Origin: Paralithodes platypus
Taxonomy: Eukaryota; Arthropoda; Malacostraca; Decapoda; Lithodidae
Assembly (NCBI GenBank): GCA_032716605.1
Contig: CM064517.1
Coordinates: 19,040,100-19,104,099, forward strand
DNA: 64,000 nt
Direction of reading: 5' to 3'
Shown: piece by piece, positions 11,106 through 19,452 of the stretch
Numbering within the stretch: position 1 is the stretch's first letter
Layout of the letters: every line of letters begins with the position of its first letter
Made by a program: the position numbers and the translations under genes
Notes under the pieces: model-generated
What the model saw: the letters and a program-made list of their open reading frames with translations, nothing else
Databases searched by the model: none
What the model was told of the DNA's origin: nothing

Positions 11106-11551
11106 GTAAGAAACAGTCACGTCTCGGCTCAGAGCCTAGCCTTTATACCGGCGCTCCGACGGATCCCCATTTTGACTGACATTCACCGGGGATGGGGGCG
11201 CGTCATCCGTCACTTTCAAGACTGACGGGAACATACGAAATATCAGACTACGTACATTGGACGGTTAGGACGGATATTTGCCCTTATCTGTCCAAAAACT
11301 GTTAGAATCTTCCGACACTGTTAGAGACTGTCGGAACGATGACGGAAATGTCCGAAAAACGGAAGTACGTATCCGGGAGGCCGTCACCGATCCGGCTAGT
11401 ACGGGTTTCCGACAATTAGATGTCCGAAATGGCGAGGAGTTACTGTATTTTTTTGTTTTTGTGTTGTGTTATGTTGTCCCTGTTCTGGCTCTGTCTCGAG
11501 TCAGCCACCCCCAGCTATGGGGTATGTGCCTAAGCATATACTGTACATACA
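11106..11551. other. Unassigned interval with short inverted repeat
   Basis: No gene or known repeat is recognised between the CR1-a tail and the CR1-b start. A perfect 8-bp inverted repeat TTCCGACA (11310-11317) / TGTCGGAA (11329-11336) lies inside a tract rich in CCGAC/GTCGG words. It may be the remnant of a small TIR element, but no ends are visible. Confidence 0.4.
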
Positions 11552-14125
11552 TTGGACATTGTATCAATTTATTTACCTCCAAAGACTAAATCTTGGAGCA
11601 ACGATGAATATAATGAATTAATTTTGGAAACCTTGCGTATGTTAGAAATTATTTGTAAAAGGAAAAATAGGCTTATTCTTGCAGGGGACTTTAATTGCGG
11701 GGAGGTGGATTGGGAATGTTTGGATGCGGGTTCAAATGAAAATACTTAGGGTAGCAAATTTCTTGAACTAACAATGGGGTATCTATTAACACAACACGTT
11801 ATGGAAAATACAAGATTTAGAGGAGGTGATGAACCATCAAGACTCGACTTATTATTCACCAAAGACCCCCAAGAAATAAAGAACCTAACATATTTGAGTC
11901 CCATGGGAAAAAGCGATCATGCTGTGATTGAATTTGAATTGACAGTGGAATTTCTGGAAGGCAGAGAGGAAGAACATAGGGAATATAGACTAAATTATAG
12001 TAAGGCGGATTATGAATCATTACGAGGATACTTTGCAAATATAGATTGGTCATTTATTGAGCAAGAACAGAATATTCAGGTAAAATACACCATGTTACTA
12101 GACATTTACAGGGAGGGGTAGATAAATATGTACCAACATTTAAGGATAGAAAGCTGGCTAAGGAGAAAGAGTGGTTTAATATGCGATGTCACATTGCCCA
12201 GAACAAAAAGGACTCTGCATGGAATAAAGTGAGAAGGAGACACACTGAGGAAAAATGGAATGAGTATAAGAATGCTAGAAACAACTATGTCAAGACTATA
12301 AGAGAGGAGAAAAAGAACTTTGAAAAAGATATAGTAAACAAATGTAATAAAGAACCCAAACTGTTCTATAGTTATATCAACGGCAAAACAAAAATAAAGG
12401 ACAAAATAACAAAGCTTAGGGTAGAGGGTCAATTATATGAAGACACAGTGGGTATGTGTGAAATTATGAATGATACATTAACATCAGTGTTTGTGGAGGA
12501 GGATGACTATGTAGAACCTGTGGTGGAATTGAACGAGATACAGGGACTAGAGTCGATAGAAGTCAACAAGGATGAACTAAAATCATTGTTGGAAGAATTG
12601 GACGTGAGAAAATCTATGGGCCCAGATAACATTGCTGGATGGGTATTAAGAGAATGTTCTGAACAACTAGTGAGACCTATTTTTAATATTGTTCAACACT
12701 CATTAAACAAGGGGGAACTTCCCTTAGAATGGAAACAAGCAAATATAACTCCAATATATAGAAGTGGAAATAAAGAAGACTCGCTAAATTATCGACCGGT
12801 ATCCTTAACGAGTGTTATATGCAAGCTTTGTGAAAAGATTATTAGAAAAAGATGGGTGGGTATGTTGGAGGAGAGGGAAATAATTTCAAGCAAGCAGTTC
12901 GGGTTCAGAAAAGGTCATTCGTGTACCACAAATTTGTTGAGTTACTATGATAGGGTAATTGACATTGTACAAGGGAGGGAGGGGTGGGTAGATTGTATTT
13001 ACTTAGATTTCAAGAAGGCATTTGATAAGGTGCCTCATAAGAGATTGTTGTGGAAGCTCAGGACTGTGGGGCGGGTTGAGGGAGTATTATTAAAGTGGAT
13101 GGAAAACTATTTAATTGGGAGGGAAATGCGAACAGTAATAAAAGGAAAGTTCTCCTCGTGGAAAAGGGTAAAAAGCGGAGTGCCTCAAGGATCGGTGTTG
13201 GCCCCAATCATGTTTTTGGTTTTCATCAACGACCTTCAAATGGGAATAGGCTCATATATATCTATGTTTGCTGATGATGCAAAATTAATGAAGCATACTA
13301 CAAGTAGGAGTAGTTGTGAAGAATTACAGAGAGACCTAGATAAGTTATATGAGTGGAGTCAAACTTGGAAAATGGAATTCAACACGAGTAAGTGTCAGGT
13401 TCTTGAGATGGGAAAAAGTAAATATAGACCTTCTTGGGGATATAAAATAGGAGATGAAATAATTAGTAAAGCTGTGAAAGCAAAAGACCTAGGGGTAGTT
13501 GTGGCAGACAGCTTGTCACCTGAACAGCATATAAATAAAATAACTGGTGAAACCTATGCAGTGTTGACTAACATGAGAATAGCTCTGAATTATTTAGATG
13601 AAGAGATGTTAGCAAAAATAATAGGGACAATAATACGACCAAGACTGGAGTATGCAGCAGTGGTGTGGTCTCCACACCTTATAAAACATAATAAAAAACT
13701 GGAAAGAGTTCAGAGAGTTGCCACTAAGATGATAGCTAGTATTAGAGACCTGCCTTATGAGGAGAGATTGGAGAGGCTAAAGCTGCCAACGCTGAGGGAG
13801 AGGAGAGAGAGAGGTGACATGATCATGATGTTTAAGTGTGTGAAAGGTTTTGAGAAGATCGACAAGGGAGATTTGGTGGTGAGGGACGAGGGAAGAACCA
13901 GGGGTCATGATTGTAAGTTGAGGAAAGTTATATGTAAGTCTGATGTAAGAAAGTTCAGCTTCCCGTATAGAAGCATTGAGTGTTGGAATAAGTTGGATGG
14001 GGAGGTGGTGGGAGCAAGAAATATCCAAACTTTTAAAGCAAAATTGGATAAATGTAGAGAGAGAGACAGGACAACACGAGCTTAGGCTCAAATCCTGTAT
14101 ACTACAATTAGGTGAGTACATGCAT
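11552..14125 (+). pseudogene. CR1-b LINE ORF2 (endonuclease part plus intact RT frame)
   Basis: The first two frames (11552-11749, 11774-12121) carry the second half of an AP-like endonuclease: RLILAGDFNCGEVDWE, SRLDLLFTKD, and the catalytic GKSDHAVIEF. Stops at 11747 and 12118 break this part. A long 634-codon frame (12181-14085) then encodes the complete reverse transcriptase: [84 protein letters not shown] at about residue 363, thumb KAKDLGVVVADSLSPEQH, and a C-terminal IECWNKLDGEVVGARN. This is CR1/L2-like. The 5' end is truncated inside the endonuclease. It ends near ACTACAATTAGGTGAGTAC, related to the CR1-c tail. Confidence 0.92.
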
Positions 14126-14139
14126 ACACACAACTTATC

Positions 14140-14350
14140 AGTTTGACCAAGCCACGGCCCGTGGCATGGTTGATAGTACGTCTGGCTGCTGATCGAAGAT
14201 TCGGCAATTTGATCCCAGGCCGTGCCATTGGTAGATATCAAGAGTTTGGACAGCACAGTCTAACGATTCGAGGCAAATGTCCAGTTAATTCCCTGCAACA
14301 AGGGCTAGCCCTAGCCCTGTTAATCAAGGGAGTGCACAGTGTTAAAAATG
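14140..14350 (+). mobile_element. tRNA-derived SINE, copy 1
   Basis: The head GGCCCGTGGCATGGTTGATA ... CTGGCTGCTGATCGAAGATTCG ... TTGATCCCAGGCCGTGCCA resembles a tRNA with degraded polymerase III A and B boxes. The better preserved copy on the minus strand at 59320-59517 reads TGGTCGGTAGCGCATCTGG for the A box. A shared non-tRNA body follows (TAGATATCAAGAGTTTGG ... GCCCTAGCCCTG). Two independent copies with the same body and different flanks support a SINE family. Confidence 0.75.
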
Positions 14351-14587
14351 TATCATTGACTGACTAGCAATACGGAAAAACTATAATAATTACCACCAAC
14401 AATGATAAGGGCTTGTCTATGAATGGGGGCAGGGTGGAAAAAAAAACATGGTCTTTACATACAAACAAAGAGCCAAGTTTTGATTTTTTCAAATAAATAA
14501 AAACTTCTTTTCAATATTATTATTAATATTTTTGTTTTCCTGCATTTCCTGATTTGATTACCATACGTATGTAAAGTATAATAATAT
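14351..14587. other. Unassigned AT-rich interval
   Basis: I see only low-complexity, A/T-rich sequence with no frame or repeat shared elsewhere in the window. Confidence 0.4.
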
Positions 14588-15435
14588 AGCTGCCTATACT
14601 ACTGTTTGCGGATGATACAAGTCTGATGAGCGATAAGGAATGGGAGTTGCAGGGTCTGGTAAAGGAGTTTGGAACAGTGTGCAAAAAAAGGAATTTGAAG
14701 GTAAATGCGGGGAAGAGCAAGGTTATGGTCTTCAAAAAGGGTGAAGTCACAGAGTGTGAGGTGAAGTTGAACGGTCAGGCTATGGAGATCGTCAGCTCTT
14801 TTAAGTATCTGGGCAGTGTGTTGAGTAAAGATGGGACTATGGATGAAGTGCGAGAGAGGGTGCAACAGGGGAAGAGGGTTGTAGGAACGTTGAAAGCAGT
14901 AACAAGAAAGAGGGTGGTCAGTATGGAAGTGAAGAAGTCCTTGCATGACAGTGTGGTAATCCCGATACTAACTTACGGAAGCGAAGCATGGACGTTCGAG
15001 AAGAGACTCAGACTAAGAATGAGAGCGGTGGAAATGAGTTACTTGAGAAATGCGAGCAGAGTTACATGGAGGGATAGACAGACGAATGAGGAAGTAAAGA
15101 GGTGTGGTGTGGAGGTAGATGTGCTGGAAAGTGTGAAAAGGAACAACTTGAGATGGTTCAGCCATATGGAATGTATGGAAAGCGAGAGAATTACTAAGAG
15201 GGTGTACGAGAGCGAGGTGGAAGGACAGAGGGAGAGGTACACCGAAGGAGAGGTGGAAGGATGGACTGAGGAAGTACAGTACAGTACTGTATATGAATGA
15301 AGGCGGTGCTGGTTGGGAGGAGGGGCGTTGACTGACTGGGGACATAGGTGCATGGGGGCAGTTCATTCGTGGCCACCCTTTTGGGGATCACAGCATCAGG
15401 CAATAGAGAGATAGATAGATATATATATATACCGG
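14588..15435 (+). pseudogene. RTE-G LINE, 5'-truncated at the RT palm
   Basis: This copy begins at the catalytic box (FADDTSLMSDKEW) and matches 7399-8210 closely, including FKYLGSVLSKDG, YGSEAWTF, LRWFSHMECMESER and the terminal GGCAATAGAGAGATAGATAG tail. Small in-frame deletions (one codon in MDEEVRER) and a late frameshift after the DVLESVKRNN region leave the C-terminus broken. The truncation point and tail are typical of incomplete target-primed reverse transcription. Confidence 0.88.
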
Positions 15436-15524
15436 TATACAGTATACTGTGTGTGTGTGTGTGTGTGTGTATATTATAGGTTTGACTCCTGTAAGGAGAT
15501 AAAGAAAACCTAATATTTAGTAGT

Positions 15525-15822
15525 GGCCCCGTAATCATTGACGAACATGCCTATTACATAAGGCATCCTCTTCAAACACTAATCCGCCGTAGTTTGAATC
15601 TACCGCGCAGAGCATTTAAAAACTGAGGAGCCTTCATCATGAGCGCACGCGACCTCACTCATGGCTTCAGTCATTATGAATTGGGTTCTCACTACGAAAA
15701 AACTTTGTAAAAAATAAAAACAAAAAGAAAATAAGAATAACTATCCAATAAGCTTTCCATCATATCGTGGATGTACTTGTGTGGATTTCTGACCAGACGC
15801 TGAATCAGGCGTCATTCCTCCT
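15525..15822 (+). repeat. DIRS-A1 left inverted terminal repeat (element 3' side)
   Basis: It is the inverted complement of 23867-24165 with only scattered differences. Outside it, the element's last 50 bp (15475-15524) is a hairpin-forming extension that the other end lacks, containing GGTTTGAC and AAAACCTAATATTTAGTAGT. Confidence 0.9.
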
Positions 15823-15892
15823 TCACTGACATATCAAGTAAACCAAAATCCTTAATACATCAACGAATGGGAAGGGGACGGTCGGGAGGGCC

Positions 15893-16005
15893 CCAGTCGT
15901 CAATGATTACGGGGCCACTACTAAATATTAGGTTTTCTTTATCTCCTTACAGGAGTCAAACCTATAATTTATTAGTGGCCCCTCCATCATTGACGAACAT
16001 GCCTG
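15893..16005 (-). other. DIRS-A1 internal complementary region (circle-junction template)
   Basis: GTCGTCAATGATTACGGGGC ... CAAACCTATA is the complement of the left extremity. It runs directly into ATTTATTAGTGGCCCCTCC ... CATGCCT, the complement of the right extremity. In DIRS elements such a region is thought to template joining of the ends into a circular DNA. Its centre, about 15964-15967, defines both element termini. Confidence 0.9.
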
Positions 16006-16518
16006 ATATCTAAGACTGGAGGGGGACATTCGTAATCATATCATAACTCTAGAAAAGCAGATAATAAAAACAACCACATAGTATTCTTACTTTTTGAAAA
16101 ATGTATTTAATACGGCGTAGGCCGGAAATATACAAGAAAAAGGGGTTCAGGCAGGTGCGTGCTTCAAAGAAGCCTGCCCGACAAAAATAGGTAACCCTGA
16201 AGATTCTGAACACAGATCTGTAGTTACAAAAGGCACCCCACTCAACGAGTGGTGACAATAATAATAAGTTATAAGTTTATATGTGCACATCATAAACCCC
16301 AAAATACATGTGGAGATCAATTGCTAATGAACTCCATTGAACTAATGTTACATTGCTTTCGCAGCTAAAACTACTATAACAACACCGTTGTATTGTACTA
16401 AACTTTGTACTAGCACAAATTCTCGCAGAGAAATTTTCATATCACATTTTAACCTTAAATTGTATGACAGCTCTCATACTCCGGCGGGGTCTAGGGTGTC
16501 CTATGTCAACTGACTGCA

Positions 16519-16537
16519 CCCCCCCCCCCCCCCCCCC
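16519..16537 (-). other. Poly(G) tract 36 bp after the DIRS-A1 recombinase stop
   Basis: Nineteen C on the plus strand (G on the coding strand). The same tract, 17 long and at the same distance, is present in copy A2 (31329-31345), and equivalent runs follow the recombinase genes of DIRS-B (42200-42212) and DIRS-C (56595-56609). Confidence 0.9.
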
Positions 16538-16573
16538 TTCCTTGAAAATAAACATAAGTGACTGCAGGGCCAC

Positions 16574-17554
16574 CTAGACCCTCTGCCTTAAAGCTATACA
16601 TGGTAAGGAAGGTTTGTCTAGAGCAACTGACAAGTATCTAGAGAGAAACGTATGATTAGACGCCCACAACTGTGTGGACGCAATATCTTCAACTGAAAAG
16701 TTTTTCAGGAAACGTAAAGAGGCCGCCCACTTGCGTAAATCGTGGGCCCTACCCACAACGCCGGGATTACTCTCTTTAATGACTTCTACCAGAAGAGAGG
16801 CTAATCGCCGTTTAAGTAAGCGTTTACCCGTACTCGCTACCCATAAAGCACCTTGGGGGTTATGAGGAGCTATTCTCAAATATTTGGTTAGAGCTTGCAC
16901 TGGACATAAATTATGATGCACCTTTCCCCTTTTTAACGCCGGCACCGTGAACTCAGAAAAAACGTGTGCACTATGCTCATTCTTGGCTACAAACGCCGGG
17001 GAGGGTGCAATGGAAATTGAATCATTAAGTCTACCAAACCTAAGACAATTAGGTGTGTTGCTCATCGCCGCCAGCTCAGACACTCTGTTTCCGGTGGCCA
17101 AAGCCAAAAGGAAAACTGCCTTCTTTAAGATTAAAGCAAAGTCTGCAGTATTTTGATACAGACGAGAATGAAGTAAAGACAAAGCTTTGTCCAGAGACCA
17201 AGTAGGCATGAGCTGACGGGGAGGTGGGCGGAGTTTAAAACACGCTCTCATAAATCCTGTTTCCTCCGCCACCGGTATGGATAGACCTGTAAGGTCGAAA
17301 AAGGGCACTCTAATCGCAGTTAAGTGATTCTTCAAAGTAACCACAGATAAACGTTTCTGCTCAAACAGATAGTTCAAGTAATTAAAAACCAATGCCACTG
17401 AGGGTACAGTTTGTTCCGTTCTAACAATCCAAGAAGTAAAAGCTTTCCAATGAGATTGATATTGTCGCTTAGTAGACTGAGTATATTGATTGAGCAATTT
17501 ATTGGTCACATCCCTACCGTATGGTGCTAGCCACTTGGCCTCCTGAATGTCCAT
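16574..17554 (-). CDS. DIRS-A1 tyrosine recombinase
   Basis: A 326-residue protein if it starts at the ATG at 17552-17554. It begins MDIQEAKWLAPYGRD, has the N-terminal core-binding region (STKRQYQSHWKAF, residues 27-39) and the catalytic domain with all tetrad residues: R157 in GNRVSEL, H271 and R274 in HDLRKWAASL, and nucleophile Y307 in FLSRYL. Family role: integration of the circular DNA copy by strand exchange, leaving no target duplication. The start is uncertain because this frame stays open far upstream beneath the RT gene, and an overlapping longer product is possible. The protein acts in the nucleus. Confidence 0.93.
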   Translation of the reverse strand: MDIQEAKWLAPYGRDVTNKLLNQYTQSTKRQYQSHWKAFTSWIVRTEQTVPSVALVFNYLNYLFEQKRLSVVTLKNHLTAIRVPFFDLTGLSIPVAEETGFMRACFKLRPPPRQLMPTWSLDKALSLLHSRLYQNTADFALILKKAVFLLALATGNRVSELAAMSNTPNCLRFGRLNDSISIAPSPAFVAKNEHSAHVFSEFTVPALKRGKVHHNLCPVQALTKYLRIAPHNPQGALWVASTGKRLLKRRLASLLVEVIKESNPGVVGRAHDLRKWAASLRFLKNFSVEDIASTQLWASNHTFLSRYLSVALDKPSLPCIALRQRV

Positions 17555-19452
17555 AATGCAAAAGTCAGCGAGGTCTCTAGGTTGCCAATCGTGTCTAAGT
17601 GGAAGTACCCGACCGGGAGCGATACCGGGTCCGGGCACCACATTATTAACTGCTGGTACCACACCTGCGCCGGCCACAGGGGCGCGATTAGCGAGATTAA
17701 GCCTCGATAAACTCGTAGTTTGTTCACTACGTGGCACATTAGTGACGCATCTGGCGGCGGAAACAGATAGATGGAGCTCCATCTGTTCCAGTCTGTCACT
17801 AGGGCGTCTGGCCCCCCTGCCGGCGTTATCGCCCGGCGGGTGAGGTATAGAGGGAGCTTGTGAGTCTCCTCGGACGCAAAAAGATCCACTTGTGGATGGG
17901 AGAGCTCCGCAATCATTAGGTCGAAAATGGGTTGCTTGAGCTCCCATTCTACTGTCGTGCTCTGTCTCCGGGACAGAGCGTCTGCCCAGACGTTCGCTAC
18001 GCCTGGGAGATAAGATGCGTGAAGATAAATATCTAGACTGGTGGCTAGAACAAAAATCTCTTCCGACACGAGTAGCATCTTCCTTGACCTCGTTGACCCT
18101 TGTTTCTGAATACAGTGAACTGCATTCAGATTGTCCATTCTGAAGGCCACTGACTTGCCCCGTAACGCCGGGCCGTGAGCCTGAAGGAAATACAAGGGGA
18201 TTAGTAACTCTTTGACATTTATGCGAGAGATTTCTAAGTGGGACCAAAGTCCCTGACCCTGGTGCCCCTGATTTGACTGAAATCCCCACCCTATGGTGCC
18301 TGACGCATCCGTGTCTACCCATACCGTTGGAGGAGGAGAGGTCCATGACATGATTGAGTGCAATGTTTCCCTCTTCGCCCAGACCGCTAGTAAGGTGTGG
18401 ATTAATTTTGGTATGGGCCATAATTTTCCCGCCGGTAAGAGTGGGAAATATTTGTTGCCTTCCAATATTAATCGTTTTACTTTCAACCGGCCCAACTTGA
18501 CAGTTAGCTGAATCCAGTTGAGAGAGCCGACCAGAGACTCCCAGACTCTTCGTGTCGTAGTCAGACTGTGAAGAAACCTGAACAGTTTCCTGCGAAACCT
18601 GTTGCGATTGTCCACACTCTGACTCAGAGTGAGAGCGGTGGTGTCCCAGACCAGCCCTATCCACTGAATTACTCTTGAGGGAACAAGGTTTGACTTTACC
18701 AGATTTACCTTGAAGCCTAGAGTTTTGACATGATTTAAAATGATATTGACATGTTTTATGCATAATTGTTGTGTCTCTGCCACCACCAGCCAGTCGTCTA
18801 GATACCACAACACTCTGATTCCCTGTTTTAACAACGGCATCAGGGCTTGCCGGACTAGTTTCGTGAATAATCGAGGTGCTAGGTTCAAACCGAACGGCAT
18901 CCTCTGAAAAACAAAATTTTGGTGCCTGATCCTCAAGGCCAGAAACCTTTGAAATCTTTTGTTGACCGACACGTGCCAATAGGCGTCTGTCAGGTCTAGG
19001 GAACACATCCAGCCTCCCGGCGGAAGTGTTAGCCTGATTTGATGAACTGTTAACATTCTGAAAGACTCGTTGTAAATGTGAAGATTCAGATAAGACAGGT
19101 CTACGACCGGCCTCATCTGAACACTGTCCCGTTTGGGAACCAAAAACAGTTTTGACGTGAATACAGGGTAATCTGGAGGGACCGGGATGATGACATTCTT
19201 GGCAATCATCTCCTGGACCAGCAACTCCACCTCTAATGAAACACAATTTGCCGTTGTCGGCTGACGTAAGCGAGGTCGCCGGAGCCACTGCCAAGTGATG
19301 CCTTTGCGTGCCACCATCCGTGCCCAGGTTTTTAACGGCCATGCTTGGTGACACGTTCGGAACGACCCAGTTAGCAGACAAGGGTTCGCCGGCTGTACTT
19401 CCCTCGGTTCCTCCGGCTCTAAGATAGGCACTGGGAGTGAGAAAGACTTTAG
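17527..19452 (-). CDS. DIRS-A1 reverse transcriptase / RNase H / methyltransferase-like polyprotein
   Basis: Open from the gag stop to 17527; numbering from the GTG at 19431. RT: FLVPKRDSVQMRPVVDLS (residues 96-113), palm LDLTDAYWHV (about 145-154), FGLNLAPRLF, and catalytic YLDDW (210-214). RNase H: DTDAS (373-377), KELL (E about 408), RMDN (D433), and ADALSRR (483-489). C-terminal block VDLFAS (515-520), DALVTDW (542-548), FPPPD (557-561), and APLWPAQVW (583-591) corresponds to the Dam-like methyltransferase region of DIRS elements, but the usual N/DPPY catalytic motif is replaced. It has no ATG start. The frame is -1 to Gag, with A AAA AAC just before the Gag stop, so expression by ribosomal frameshifting is likely. 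It copies element RNA to DNA. Confidence 0.93.
   Translation of the reverse strand, partial: LKSFSLPVPILEPEEPREVQPANPCLLTGSFRTCHQAWPLKTWARMVARKGITWQWLRRPRLRQPTTANCVSLEVELLVQEMIAKNVIIPVPPDYPVFTSKLFLVPKRDSVQMRPVVDLSYLNLHIYNESFRMLTVHQIRLTLPPGGWMCSLDLTDAYWHVSVNKRFQRFLALRIRHQNFVFQRMPFGLNLAPRLFTKLVRQALMPLLKQGIRVLWYLDDWLVVAETQQLCIKHVNIILNHVKTLGFKVNLVKSNLVPSRVIQWIGLVWDTTALTLSQSVDNRNRFRRKLFRFLHSLTTTRRVWESLVGSLNWIQLTVKLGRLKVKRLILEGNKYFPLLPAGKLWPIPKLIHTLLAVWAKRETLHSIMSWTSPPPTVWVDTDASGTIGWGFQSNQGHQGQGLWSHLEISRINVKELLIPLYFLQAHGPALRGKSVAFRMDNLNAVHCIQKQGSTRSRKMLLVSEEIFVLATSLDIYLHASYLPGVANVWADALSRRQSTTVEWELKQPIFDLMIAELSHPQVDLFASEETHKLPLYLTRRAITPAGGPDALVTDWNRWSSIYLFPPPDASLMCHVVNKLRVYRGLISLIAPLWPAQVWYQQLIMWCPDPVSLPVGYFHLDTIGNLETSLTFALWTFRRPSG

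Noticed and set aside
16049..16258. Matching 69-codon frames after the DIRS-A recombinase (16049-16258 and 30859-31068)
   Set aside because: Indels between the copies shift the C-terminal reading frame, so the similarity comes from element identity and not from coding selection.
19429..19431. GTG at 19431 as a true start of the RT gene
   Set aside because: A GTG start is unlikely for a eukaryotic mRNA, and the frame is open upstream to the slippery site, so frameshift entry fits better.
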